Shown here: piece after piece, positions 36,806-45,692 of the stretch
Layout: every line of letters starts with the position of its first letter
Position numbering within the stretch: the stretch's first letter is position 1
NCBI GenBank assembly: GCA_965220105.1
Contig: OZ244811.1
Location: 2,294,001 to 2,358,000 of the forward strand
From: Bin87 sp965220105
Lineage (GTDB): Bacteria > Chloroflexota > Dehalococcoidia > Lucifugimonadales > UBA3495
DNA length: 64,000 nt
Reading direction: 5' to 3'
Notes under the pieces: model-generated
Databases searched by the model: none
What the model saw: only the letters and a program-made list of their open reading frames with translations
What the model was told of the DNA's origin: nothing
Translations under genes and position numbers: made by a program

Positions 36806-38067
36806 ATGGATATGCGATTGGATAACAGGCAAAAGCAGCGGCTTCGGATGGCGGCGTTCCTGGTTTGTGTCCTGGTGGGGCTGACGCTGGTCGCCGGCGT
36901 CGCCTGCCGAGGCGGGACGAGACGGCAACCGCCGTACCTCCATTCGCCGCGCCCACCGACTTGCCCAGTCCGGAGGCCGTGAGCGGGGACGACGCGGGCG
37001 AGGCCACGGCAGCGACCACCGGCAGCCAGTATTGGCAGGGCCCGCGCATCTGGGAGCCGGAAAACGTGAGCGGTTTGGAGCGGGTCACGCAAGAACTGGT
37101 GACGCCGCCATTCTTCCCAGAGCACGAGCAGGTTTACACCGGCGACCCCCGCGTGGTCGAAATCCGGATGGTCGTAGAGGAGAAGGAAATCGAGGTTTCG
37201 CCGGGCGTCTATATGTGGGCATTTACCTTCAACGGTTCCATTCCCGGGCCGATTGTGGTGGTGCACGAGGGGGACTACGTAGAGTTGACGCTGATAAACC
37301 CGTCCGGCAACGAGCTGCTGCACAACATCGACTTTCACGCCTCGTCGGGCGCGTTGGGCGGGGGTTCGCTGACCCAGGTGGGGCCGGGTCAGGAAGTGGC
37401 GCTGCGGTTCCGGGCGGTAAAGCCCGGCGTGTTCATCTACCACTGCGCTCCCGGCGGTACGATGGCGCCGTGGCACGTGGTGCACGGAATGAACGGCGCC
37501 ATCATGGTGTTGCCGAAGGGCGGACTCAAAGACCCGGCCGGCAACCCCGTGCGCTACGACCGAGCCTACTACGTGGGCGAGCAGGACTACTACCTGCCGC
37601 GGTACGACAATGGCGAGTTCAAGCGGTACGACAGCCCGTCGGCGTCGATGGTGGATGACCTGGAAGCGATGAAGTCCCTGATCGCGACGCACCTCGTGTT
37701 CAACGGCGTTACCGGAGCGTTGCAAGGCGACGGGCAGCTGACTGCCAACGTCGGCGAGAACGTGCTGATCGTGCACTAACAGTCCAATCGCCAGTCTTAT
37801 CCGCATCTAATCGGCGGGCACGGCGATTACGTGTGGGAGCGGGGCAGTTTCAACGACCCGCCCAAGCTCGACCTGGAGACGTGGGTAATCGCCGCCGGTT
37901 CGGCCGGCGCGTCGATACACACCATCCGGCAACCGGGGGTGTACGTCTACCTGTCCCACAACCTGATCGAGGCGTTCGTGTTTGACGTCAAGGCAATCCT
38001 CGTCGCGGAAGGTGACTGGAACAACGATTTGATGGAGCAGGTGAAGCCGCCGGGTAACATTCAATAA
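36806..38067 (+). pseudogene. nirK: Copper nitrite reductase NirK, inactivated
   Basis: NirK reduces nitrite to NO. Family blocks are nearly complete: LLHNIDFHASSGALGGGSLT, FIYHCAPGGTMAPWHVVHGM (type 1 Cu Cys/His/Met), THLVFNGVTGALQGDGQLTA and, after the break, PHLIGGHGDYVWERGSFNDP and LIEAFVFDVK. The start gives a lipoprotein-like leader (MDMRLDNRQKQRLRMAAFLV...VACRGG). One base is missing after GGCGGG near 36915, and the Ser codon of the usual HSQxNR is TAA (37777-37779). Two single-base lesions in an otherwise clean gene suggest recent loss, or sequencing error; read support would tell. Confidence 0.82.
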
Positions 38068-38190
38068 TTTTCGGAAGGTCGGATACGGGAGCACAGTCGC
38101 CCTGCAACTGCGCTCCTTTTTGTGAATTTTGAGGCATGGCCCTTGCCCGGGCTCTGGGCTTGTACCCTCACCTCAGGCGTCTCCAGTGCG

Positions 38191-38238
38191 GGGAATTTAC
38201 ACCCTCACGCCAGGCCTCTCCCATCAAGGGAGAGGGAG
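38191..38238. repeat. CCCTCAC...CTCTCCC/GGGAGAGGG short repeat
   Basis: ACCCTCACGCCAGGCCTCTC with CCATCAAGGGAGAGGG, the second palindromic family, in the spacer before the VOC gene. Confidence 0.65.
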
Positions 38239-38275
38239 TATCATGTCCTTCAAATCAACCAGGGAGAATATCGCC

Positions 38276-38704
38276 ATGAGCACTGCGCCGGTTTATACGT
38301 ACACCTACGACCACATTCACGTGCGGACCAAGGACCCGGAAGGGGTGGCCGGTTTTTTTGAGACGATGTTCGGCGCCACGGTATTGCGCCTGGTGCAGAG
38401 CGACGGCGCGCCCCGGGTCGACGTGGACGTGAACGGCCTCGCCATCTTCATCGCTACGGTGGCGCCCGAGGAGCACATCGAGGCGAGCCCCAGCGACCCG
38501 CACCTGGGGCTGGATCACTTCGGTTTACGCGTGGATGACATCGATGGCGCGGTCGAGGACCTCAGGTCCAAGGGCGCCGAAATCTACGTCGAGCCGCGGA
38601 CGATCCGCCCCGGCGTCCGCATCGCCTTCGTGCGCGGTCCGGACGACGTTCGTATCGAACTGTTGCAGCGGGACGGGTCCGGGTTGCAGGCGCCGCAGCC
38701 GTAG
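38276..38704 (+). CDS. VOC-family (glyoxalase/dioxygenase-like) protein
   Basis: From ATG 38276 the 142 residues form two beta-alpha-beta-beta-beta modules: YDHIHVRTKDPEGVAGFFETMFGA and LGLDHFGLRVDDIDGAVEDLRSKGAEI, ending VRGPDDVRIELLQRDG. Metal ligands are His (DHIHV), His (LDHFG) and Glu (IELLQ). Substrate unknown. An ATG 33 bases upstream (38243) is also possible, but its GGGAG belongs to the spacer repeat. Confidence 0.82.
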   Translation: MSTAPVYTYTYDHIHVRTKDPEGVAGFFETMFGATVLRLVQSDGAPRVDVDVNGLAIFIATVAPEEHIEASPSDPHLGLDHFGLRVDDIDGAVEDLRSKGAEIYVEPRTIRPGVRIAFVRGPDDVRIELLQRDGSGLQAPQP

Positions 38705-38714
38705 CGCCAATCGG

Positions 38715-38921
38715 CTAGAACCGTCGCGTTCGAACCCAGGCCCAGGCGGCAAGGGCCACCAGGGCGACGCCGAGGACTATCAGGACCCAACCCACGCCCT
38801 TGATGAGGGCGACGGCCACGGGCGTCAGCAGGAACAGGCCGATAATCAGCAGCGCCAGGCCGCAGCCCAGCGCTCCCGGCGGGCCGCCCGCCCGGTACAT
38901 GAGCGGTCCTGGTGGCCGCAC
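38715..38921 (-). CDS. Small two-helix membrane protein
   Basis: The 68 residues have two hydrophobic helices (LGCGLALLIIGLFLLTPVAV and GWVLIVLGVALVALAAWAWV) and a basic end (RTRRF). It starts nine bases after the metallo-hydrolase gene on the same strand. Function unknown. Confidence 0.5.
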   Translation of the reverse strand: MRPPGPLMYRAGGPPGALGCGLALLIIGLFLLTPVAVALIKGVGWVLIVLGVALVALAAWAWVRTRRF

Positions 38922-38929
38922 GACAGCGA

Positions 38930-39760
38930 CTACTCGGGGAGGGAGTAGCTGGCCGGCTGCTCGCGGACCCGTTTTTCCTGCCGGAGTTTTTCCAGGTGGG
39001 TTTGGACGTTGCGACCGGCCGCGCTACGCAGCGACTTCCGAAGATTGCGCGGGTAGACGGCGGTGACGATTTCGTCGACGGTGTTGGCGCCTTTGGACAG
39101 GGCCGCAACCACCTGCGCTTCCCGAATCTGTCGGTGAGCGATCTGATGCTGGATGCGCTCCTCGCCACGGATAATGGTGTTACCGTGACCGGGGCAGACG
39201 ACCTGGGGGCGGGTTTTGGCCATTCGCCCCAGCGAGTTCATGTATAGCTTCAGGTCGCGCACGCTGGAGGACGAATTGCCCAACAGATTGTCGCCGCTGA
39301 ACAGTACCCGGTCGGGACGCAGGAAGTAACAAACGTGGTCTTCCTCGTGGCCCGGCGTGAACAGGGGACGGAGCGTGGCTCCGCCGCCCGTGGTTACGAC
39401 TTCGCGGGCGCTGAGGGCAACCACGGAGTCGCCGCCCAGGATGTGCTGCAGGCGAGGCGCCAGCCTGGGGTGGCAGCGCACCGGACAGTCGAAGGCTTCC
39501 TGCAGCCGGTCCAGGCCGCCGATATGGTCGCCGTGGCCGTGGGTGATGAGGATGGCGTCGATGGGAGGCCGACCCAGCTCCTCCCAGTAGGCGAGAATCT
39601 GGTGACGCCATGCCCGGTAGGGCTCGCCGGAGTCGACCATCACCATGCGGTCGTTTGGGTCACCAACGAAGTAAATCTGGGTACCGCCGGGGTGCATTGC
39701 GCCGTAGGCATTGGGGTCTTCCTGGATGTGGGTGCTGTAAACGTGGTCGGTGATTTGCAT
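38930..39760 (-). CDS. MBL-fold metallo-hydrolase
   Basis: From ATG 39760 (MQITDHVYSTHI) the 276 residues carry the zinc motif ITHGHGDHIGGLDRL, then RPLFTPGHEEDHVCYFLRP, LFSGDNLLGNSSSSV and VCPGHGNTII. A C-terminal winged-helix-like segment (ANTVDEIVTAVYPRNLR ... VQTHLEKLRQE) resembles LACTB2-type hydrolases, some of which act on RNA or thioesters. The 15 codons upstream of this Met lie in a spacer repeat and are probably not translated. Confidence 0.88.
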   Translation of the reverse strand: MQITDHVYSTHIQEDPNAYGAMHPGGTQIYFVGDPNDRMVMVDSGEPYRAWRHQILAYWEELGRPPIDAILITHGHGDHIGGLDRLQEAFDCPVRCHPRLAPRLQHILGGDSVVALSAREVVTTGGGATLRPLFTPGHEEDHVCYFLRPDRVLFSGDNLLGNSSSSVRDLKLYMNSLGRMAKTRPQVVCPGHGNTIIRGEERIQHQIAHRQIREAQVVAALSKGANTVDEIVTAVYPRNLRKSLRSAAGRNVQTHLEKLRQEKRVREQPASYSLPE

Positions 39761-39795
39761 GGTTGGTCTCGCTGGGGAAGTATTTTGTGGGGATT

Positions 39796-39838
39796 TCACC
39801 CTCACCCTGACCCTCTCCCATCGAGGGAGAGGGAATTA
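39796..39838. repeat. CCCTCACCC...GGGAGAGGG short repeat
   Basis: CCCTCACCCTGACCCTCTCC with CATCGAGGGAGAGGG, between trxB and the MBL gene. Confidence 0.65.
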
Positions 39839-39847
39839 GCCCGGGGA

Positions 39848-40774
39848 TCACCACTGCTTGTTGTTTATGTACCGGAAGGCGGCGATGGCGGCCGTGGCTC
39901 CGTCGCCGGCGGATGCCACCAGTTGTGCTGCGGACTGTTGCCGAATGTCGCCGGCGGCGAACAGGCCCGGCTGCGGCGTGTCCATGGAGAGGCCGACCGG
40001 GATGTGCCCCGAGTTGTCCAGCGGCACCAGGTCGGCGACTGATGCGGAGTTGGGGTCGAGGCCCACGTAGACGAACAGGCCGTGCACGGGTTCGACGGTT
40101 TCGCCGTCGGCGCTGCGGACGCGTATGCCGGTTACCGCGCCTTCCCCAATCACCTCCACTACCTCGGCGTTGTAACGGACGTCGATCTTGGCCGACGCCG
40201 CGATGCGTTCCTGGAGCGCTCTCTGGGCGTCCAGGGCATCGCCCCGGTGGTACAGGATGACCCGGTCGGCGTAGTCGGTGAGGGTCAGGGCTTCGTCGGC
40301 GGCGGAGTCACCGCCACCAACCACGGCGACGGTCTGGCCCATGTACATCGGGCCGTCGCAGGTGGCGCAGCGGGAGACGCCGCGCCCGTTGAATTCCTCC
40401 TCACCGGGGATGCCCAGGGAGCGGAGGACGGAACCGGCGGCCATGATGACGGCCTTGGCGCCGTAGGCATCTCCGCCGTCACAATCGACTCGCAGGTATT
40501 CCCCGTCGGGAGCCACACTGGTCACGGTGCCCATGAGCATCTCGACGCCGGCGTTCATGGCCTGTTGCTGGGTGGAGGGACCAAGTTCATAGCCGGCGAT
40601 ACCGTCGGGAAAGCCGGGGAAGTTCTCGATGCGATCCAGGTTGATGATCTGGGCGCCGGCCATCATCTCTTCGACGATTGCGGTGGCGAGCCCGTGGCGC
40701 GCAGCGTAGATGCCGGCGGTGAGCCCGGCCATGCCGCCGCCGATGATGATTACGTCGTAGTTCTGATCGGGCAC
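39848..40774 (-). CDS. trxB: Thioredoxin reductase-like flavoprotein
   Basis: The 308 residues have FAD-binding IIIGGGMAGLTAGIYAARHGL, the redox-active CATC in VSRCATCDGPMYMG near 138, the NADPH loop VVGGGDSAADEALTL and the C-terminal GLFAAGDIR. All parts of a low-molecular-weight thioredoxin reductase are present; ferredoxin-thioredoxin or other TrxB-like flavin enzymes cannot be told apart by sequence alone. The gene follows a Uma2 gene by nine bases on the same strand. Confidence 0.9.
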   Translation of the reverse strand: MPDQNYDVIIIGGGMAGLTAGIYAARHGLATAIVEEMMAGAQIINLDRIENFPGFPDGIAGYELGPSTQQQAMNAGVEMLMGTVTSVAPDGEYLRVDCDGGDAYGAKAVIMAAGSVLRSLGIPGEEEFNGRGVSRCATCDGPMYMGQTVAVVGGGDSAADEALTLTDYADRVILYHRGDALDAQRALQERIAASAKIDVRYNAEVVEVIGEGAVTGIRVRSADGETVEPVHGLFVYVGLDPNSASVADLVPLDNSGHIPVGLSMDTPQPGLFAAGDIRQQSAAQLVASAGDGATAAIAAFRYINNKQW

Positions 40775-40783
40775 TGGGTTACC

Positions 40784-41464
40784 TCACTGTGGATTGGACT
40801 GGGGATCGGTCATGTAGTCAAAAATGCGCTCCCGCACTGCAAACCGGAAGCCGGGGAGCACGTCGGCGTCGCCGTCGACGAATTCCGGGTCGACCAACGC
40901 TTCGGGCTCGCGATCAGGCCGGAAGATGGTCACTGTGCGAGTCGCCGCGTCAATCAGCCAGGCCAATCGGGTGCCGTAGGACACGAAGACTCGTATCTTT
41001 GCAGCCAACTCCGCCGTGGTATTGGACGGCGATTTGATCTCGGCGACGAAATCAGGAGCGAAGCGCGCGAAAGGTCTGTTTTCAGGGCGCATGAGGTCGG
41101 ATCGCCGGTCTGCTGACACCCACGCCGTGTCCGGGCCCGGCCTGGATTGGTCGGGAAGACGAAACCGCGCTGTCGGCCCAAACACAAACCCGCCGTTACT
41201 TCGGGCCCAAAGGGCTAAATCAATCAGCAATTCACCTTCATGCGATATTCCCGGGATTCCCGTAGGAGGCATGATCAGTAAATGTCCCGAGTTTGAAATT
41301 TCATAAACCTGGCCGCTGTTTTCGTTGCGTTCGGAGAATTCAACGAGCCATTCGTCAAGGTCGGGATTATCCAGAGACTTGCCAAACTCAGCCAGGGGCA
41401 CGATAGCTACTCCCGCCCGGGCTATTTCGGCTGGTGGAGTCGGTGCCGCATCGATGGTAGTCAA
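40784..41464 (-). CDS. Uma2-family (DUF820) putative endonuclease
   Basis: The 226-residue protein has the family blocks EISNSGHLLIMPPTGIPGISHE, RPGPDTAWVS, FAPDFVAEIKSPSNTTAELAAKIRVFVSYGTRLAWLIDA. The PD...ExK-like core (PDFVAEIKS) is clear. It is a different subfamily from the Uma2 gene at 34165. Role unknown. Confidence 0.85.
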   Translation of the reverse strand: MTTIDAAPTPPAEIARAGVAIVPLAEFGKSLDNPDLDEWLVEFSERNENSGQVYEISNSGHLLIMPPTGIPGISHEGELLIDLALWARSNGGFVFGPTARFRLPDQSRPGPDTAWVSADRRSDLMRPENRPFARFAPDFVAEIKSPSNTTAELAAKIRVFVSYGTRLAWLIDAATRTVTIFRPDREPEALVDPEFVDGDADVLPGFRFAVRERIFDYMTDPQSNPQ

Positions 41465-41575
41465 AATCAGCCTCGATCCTGGTGTTATCGGCTACGAAAT
41501 AGTACCCGCCGTCCCGTCGATTGTACCACCGCCGCCGGCCGCCGACGGTGGGGTGCTGTGCCAGGGTGCCCGGTA

Positions 41576-42370
41576 TCAGCGGCGCGAGGCGACCGGCGTG
41601 GCCAACGCGGCACGCACATCCAGGGCGCTGGGCGCGTCGGGTTCCGCCGACCCGGTGGCTTGGGCGATGCGTTGGCCGGCGTAGCGGCAATACTCGTCGG
41701 AGATTTCCAGGCCGATGTAGTCCCGGCCCTCCTGCAACGCGGCCACCGCCGTCGTCCCGCTGCCCATGAATGGGTCCAGCACGACACGGGCCGGCGTGGC
41801 GGCGATGGCCCGGCGGGCCAGGTCCACCGGGAACGAGGCTGGGTGCGGGTTGTTGCGATCCTGCCGGATGCGCCACACGTCACCCACGCCGCCGGCCTTG
41901 GGAGCCAGGCGAAACTCCGGGTTGGCGACCAGGTAGATCACTTCATAGGTGGGGAGGAAATAGCCTGGGTTGTGGTTGAATCCTCCGGAGCGTTGCCAGA
42001 TAATTATCTGGCGCACCGGAAAGCCGTCCATGATGTCGGAGCGATCCTGGAGCAGGCCGCGCTGCACCCGCCACTTGTGGTTGTAGAAGATGGCCCCGGC
42101 TGGCGTCAGCACCCGCAACATGGCCCGCAGACACTCACGTTGCCACTCCACGTATTCCTCGTGGGGCATGCAGTCGCCGTGGTCTGCGTAGCCCTGCATG
42201 AGGGCGGAGCGCGACCACTTGCCGCCGTTGCCGTTCTTCATGCCGTTGCCGCTGCTGTTGAGCAGGTTGTAGGGCGGCGACGTAACCACCAGATCCACCG
42301 AGCCGGCCGGCATCTCCGACATCAGCTGCAGGCAGTCGCCCTGATGAATCTGATTGAGCCAATGGCGCAT
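41576..42370 (-). CDS. Orphan DNA methyltransferase (TSPPYN type)
   Basis: The 264 residues start with INQIHQGDCLQLMSEMPAGS-like motif (NQIHQGDCLQLMSEM), followed by catalytic VVTSPPYNLLNS and, near the C-terminus, AdoMet motif VLDPFMGSGTTAVAA. TSPPYN occurs in both N4-cytosine and N6-adenine beta-class enzymes. Unlike Mod at 13533 it has no restriction partner nearby, so it may be regulatory or a relic. A 30-residue tail after IAQATGS is low complexity. Confidence 0.88.
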   Translation of the reverse strand: MRHWLNQIHQGDCLQLMSEMPAGSVDLVVTSPPYNLLNSSGNGMKNGNGGKWSRSALMQGYADHGDCMPHEEYVEWQRECLRAMLRVLTPAGAIFYNHKWRVQRGLLQDRSDIMDGFPVRQIIIWQRSGGFNHNPGYFLPTYEVIYLVANPEFRLAPKAGGVGDVWRIRQDRNNPHPASFPVDLARRAIAATPARVVLDPFMGSGTTAVAALQEGRDYIGLEISDEYCRYAGQRIAQATGSAEPDAPSALDVRAALATPVASRR

Positions 42371-42706
42371 TTATTGGTCTCTTTTTCAAAAAACGGATAG
42401 CAGAACGGTTGACATTGAACCGCAAAGGCCCTAGGCGGTGCATAGGGATGGGACGTCGTGTTTTCCCGATATATGGATATGTGGATATTTGGATTTGTGC
42501 ATATACGCCGATATGTCCGTAACGATATGCGCGTGCGGGCAGGATCGGGAGATCGCAGGGGCTAGCCTCGAAGTCAGCGACGACGGCGGCCCGTTGCGTG
42601 CCCGGTTGCACACGCCTACAATGACGGCGCAAGCATCCATGTCCACACCATTGACGGTCCCGAACCAATCGCGGCGGGCCCGCCGGCTAAATTAGGAGGA
42701 TGAATA
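42371..42706. promoter_or_regulatory. Spacer with AT-rich 8-base repeats
   Basis: This divergent spacer between the methylase and SMP-30 genes has no gene. At 42473-42504 four consecutive 8-mers read ATGGATAT, GTGGATAT, TTGGATTT and GTGCATAT. CGATATGT and CGATATGC follow shortly after. It is the most AT-rich stretch nearby and looks like a set of protein-binding sites. AGGAGG stands before the SMP-30 ATG. Confidence 0.45.
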
Positions 42707-43609
42707 ATGCCCATCGAGAAGCTTTCCGACGCATTGGACAACATCATTGATACGAACGCTCCCATCGAGGAGCACGGATCGGGATACGGCGGCGGCGAAG
42801 GGCCGGCGGAAGGCCCGGTGTGGTGGAGCGACGGCGGCTATCTGCTGTTCAGCGACATCCACAACGACCGGCGAATGCGCTATACGCCCGGCAGCGCCGT
42901 CACGGTGGACGCCGACGGCGTAAACCGCCACAACGGTCTGACCCGAGACCAGCAGGGTCGCCTGGTGGCTGCGGAGCACGACGGACGGCGCGTCACCCGT
43001 CTCGAGGCCGACGGGTCGACGACGGTGCTGGCCAACCAGTTTCAGGGTCGCCAACTAAACCGCCCCAACGACGTGGTGGTGAAGTCCGACGGCAGCATCT
43101 ACTTCACCGATCCGTGGACGTTACGACGCCCCCGTCAGCAATGGGAACAGACCATCTCCGGAGTCTTTCGTCTGTCCGCCGATCTGGGCACGCTGACCCT
43201 GCTGGTGGCCGACTTTGTCGTGCCCAACGGTCTGGCCTTCTCCCCCGATGAGAGCATTCTGTACGTGAACGACTCACGGCGGGGCGTGATCAGGGCCTTC
43301 GACGTGCAGGACGATGGGACTGTGTCCCTGGCGACCCAACGGTTGTTTAAGGATCTGACTGGTCCTCGTGAAGGCGTCCCCGACGGGATGAAAGTGGATG
43401 TGGAGGGTAATGTCTATTGCGGTGGCTCCGGTGGCTTGCACATCATGAACGCCGGCGGCGAGACTTTGGGCATCGTGGTGCACGGTCAGCCGGCGACCAC
43501 CAACCTCTGCTTCGGCGGCGCCGACTGGAAGACGCTGTACTTCACCAGTCGCAACACGGTGGGCAGCGTGCCGGTCAAGATTGCCGGCGTGCCGGTGCCG
43601 GCGAGGTAG
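42707..43609 (+). CDS. SMP-30/gluconolactonase family protein
   Basis: A six-bladed propeller lactonase of 300 residues: GGGEGPAEGPVWWSDGGYLLFSDIHNDR (first metal Glu), LNRPNDVVVKSDGSIYFTDP (Asn ligand), VPNGLAFSPDESILYVND (Asn/Asp) and GVPDGMKVDVEGNVYCGG (Asp). These four metal-site regions are all intact. It probably hydrolyses a sugar or organic lactone. No signal peptide. The ATG follows TTAGGAGGATGAATA. Confidence 0.9.
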   Translation: MPIEKLSDALDNIIDTNAPIEEHGSGYGGGEGPAEGPVWWSDGGYLLFSDIHNDRRMRYTPGSAVTVDADGVNRHNGLTRDQQGRLVAAEHDGRRVTRLEADGSTTVLANQFQGRQLNRPNDVVVKSDGSIYFTDPWTLRRPRQQWEQTISGVFRLSADLGTLTLLVADFVVPNGLAFSPDESILYVNDSRRGVIRAFDVQDDGTVSLATQRLFKDLTGPREGVPDGMKVDVEGNVYCGGSGGLHIMNAGGETLGIVVHGQPATTNLCFGGADWKTLYFTSRNTVGSVPVKIAGVPVPAR

Positions 43610-43616
43610 GTTTTTA

Positions 43617-43711
43617 CCCTGAATTTTCACCCTCACCCTAACCCTCTCCCAGCAAGGAAGAGGGGACATGGCGCCCTCACCCTAACCCTCTCCCATTAAG
43701 GGGAGAGGGGA
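43617..43711. repeat. Two CCCTCACCC...GAGAGGGG repeats in tandem
   Basis: ACCCTCACCCTAACCCTCTC units at 43628 and 43676 each continue into a short loop and GGAAGAGGGG or GGGGAGAGGGG. Both are between the SMP-30 and cupin genes. Confidence 0.65.
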
Positions 43712-43749
43712 TATGGCAGAGCCGAAAACCACACACAGGAGGAAAGGAA

Positions 43750-44124
43750 ATGCGCGTAGTTCGTATCGCTAATGTTGAGCATGTACAGTTGGGTCCCGCG
43801 GAAGCGGTGCCGGGTTGGACTGGAGGCGAGGTGCACCGCACTCGTCAGCCCATCATTCCCGAAGGCGGCAGCCAATTTTTCAACGCGAGCATCGTCAACT
43901 TTCAGAAGGGCGCTCAGACGGGTTGGCATCGCCACAGCAGCGACCAGATTCTCGTGATTACCACCGGCAATGGCATTGTGGCCGATGAGACGCACGAGGT
44001 AGAGGTCGGAGTAGGCGACGTGGTGCAGATCATGGCCGGCGAAAACCACTGGCACGGCGCCAGCGCCAACGGCTACATGGGCCACATCACCATCACCGCC
44101 GCCGACAGCACCGCCAGCCGGTAG
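43750..44124 (+). CDS. Cupin-domain protein
   Basis: The 124 residues make one small beta-barrel with cupin motif 1 GWHRHSSDQILVITTGNGIVADE and motif 2 VGVGDVVQIMAGENHWHGAS, giving His/His/(Gln or Glu)/His metal ligands. It may be a small isomerase, dioxygenase or binding protein. GGAGGAAAGGAA precedes the ATG. Confidence 0.87.
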   Translation: MRVVRIANVEHVQLGPAEAVPGWTGGEVHRTRQPIIPEGGSQFFNASIVNFQKGAQTGWHRHSSDQILVITTGNGIVADETHEVEVGVGDVVQIMAGENHWHGASANGYMGHITITAADSTASR

Positions 44125-44135
44125 GGGGCGACGTC

Positions 44136-44243
44136 TGTCATTGCGAGGAGCAGAGCGACGTGGCAATCCCGCCGGAGTGGAGGCTTTGCCCCCGACGACG
44201 GGGATTGCTCCAACGAGATTGCCACGCTCCGCTCGCAATGACA
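44136..44243. repeat. Inverted pair of TCATTGCGAG repeats
   Basis: TGTCATTGCGAGGAGCAGAG at the left and GAGATTGCCACGCTCCGCTC (then GCAATGACA) at the right oppose each other in the 135-base spacer between the cupin and CoA-binding genes. Confidence 0.65.
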
Positions 44244-44259
44244 TGAAGGAACGGATGAA

Positions 44260-44682
44260 ATGGACCTGATTGACGAGATTCTCGATAACGTGAAAACCAT
44301 TGCGGTGGTGGGCCTGTCCGATAACCCGGCCCGGGACAGTCACGGGGTGTCGGCGTACATGCAGTCCCAGGGGTATCGCATCATCCCGGTGAACCCGGCG
44401 TTGCGGGGAGCCACGGTGCTGGGCGAGCAGTCCTATGCCGATCTGGAATCGGCGGCGGCAGCGGCCCAGGCGGCGGGTACGGAAATCGACCTGGTGGACG
44501 TATTCCGACGCAGCGAGTTCGCCGGCGCGGTATCCGACGATGCGGTCAGCATCGGTGCCCGCTACATCTGGATGCAGGACGGCGTGGTGGACGAAGCGGC
44601 GGCGGAACGTGCGCGCACAGCCGGTCTGGGCGTGGTAATGGACGACTGCATCCTGCGCCAGCACAAGCGGCGGAGGGGTTAG
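44260..44682 (+). CDS. CoA-binding domain protein (YccU type)
   Basis: The 140-residue Rossmann protein has KTIAVVGLSDNPARDSHGVSAYMQSQGYRIIPVNP, then ATVLGEQSYADL, IDLVDVFRRSEFAG and ARYIWMQDGVVDEAAA, closing with GLGVVMDDCILRQH. This is the single-domain CoA-binding family related to succinyl-CoA synthetase alpha. Its cellular role is unknown. Confidence 0.88.
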   Translation: MDLIDEILDNVKTIAVVGLSDNPARDSHGVSAYMQSQGYRIIPVNPALRGATVLGEQSYADLESAAAAAQAAGTEIDLVDVFRRSEFAGAVSDDAVSIGARYIWMQDGVVDEAAAERARTAGLGVVMDDCILRQHKRRRG

Positions 44683-44713
44683 CACGAAGCAGTAATGGAC
44701 ACGGGAGTTAGTC

Positions 44714-45692
44714 ATGGCAATGCAACAATCTTGGGTATCGAGGAATAATCGTTACATAATTCGACACCTAGACAAAACCATCAAAGCGGTTGGGGAAGCG
44801 ACGTTCGACCGACTCGCTAAAGCTCGAAATGGCCCAGCTTGATACCCAATTAATGGGGCATTTCTGCAACTCAGACGTTTGATAGATGATGAGATGCCGA
44901 TTTACGACGACTGGTCCGCTCTGTTCTACCTGTTGTGGTACCAACCCAGGCAAATCAACGTGGCATATCGTGCCATTAACGCGAAGGGGGGGTGGCAGAA
45001 GGTTGATAAATGCTTCGAATCTCCACTTGATCGACTTCGGCTGCGGGGCCCTCGCCATGCAATTCGGGATTGCGTTGGCGATGGCGGACGCGATTGATCG
45101 GGGCGATCCAGTCCCGACGGTGCGCGTGGATTCCATCGACGCGTGCGATGCCATGATCAACTTGGGACGGAATGTTTGGCAGGCATATATTGATTCGTTG
45201 GCTCAAGATCCGGGAATGGCAACACTGACCCAAGCCTGTGGTTTGTTGGATTGGCACACCAACAACACCGAGACCACAGAGCAAATTGTTCGGGCAATAC
45301 CCAGACAAATTGGCGCCGAGGTTTGGCTCAGTGCCTTGCACACCGTGTATGATGAGAACATCACAGACGTAAGGGACTCGTTGGCAGAAATCGTGCGCCA
45401 TCACGGACCAGACTTCGGATTTATCACCTCCACCGGCCGCAAAGAAGAACTCGTACACCAAGCTTGGCAACCGTTTCAAGACAACGGGTATCGAATGATA
45501 AGCCTTAACCCTCAGGACTTGATTGGGGGTCTAGAAGGCGAGTTACCGGAAACTACGGGATACCGAAGGAGTTTCGAGAGACGCTATAATCAGCGCGACC
45601 AGAGGTTGTGGGGAAGTACCATTGCCTTGTTGAACGGCGTAGTGGATTGCCAACCTCAACCTGCCCATTACCTCGTTTGCACTACAACATGA
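44714..45692 (+). pseudogene. Methyltransferase-like gene with a stop and a frameshift
   Basis: The reading MAMQQSWVSRNNRYIIRHLD runs to TGA at 44840-44842, continues in the same frame as PINGAFLQLRRLIDDEMPIY...AYRAINAKGG, and then leaves frame at a run of seven G (44986-44992). Six G would give GGGRRLINASNLHLIDFGCG. The FGCGALAMQFGIALAMADA and RVDSIDACDAMINLG segments look like AdoMet-binding motifs of a Rossmann methyltransferase. The end lies 11 bases before the radical SAM gene, so the two were probably one operon. The homopolymer lesion could be a sequencing error; the TGA is less easily explained that way. Confidence 0.65.

Noticed and set aside
41558..42400. Plus-strand frame of 280 codons
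   Set aside because: It is the antisense of the DNA methylase, which has both catalytic motifs.
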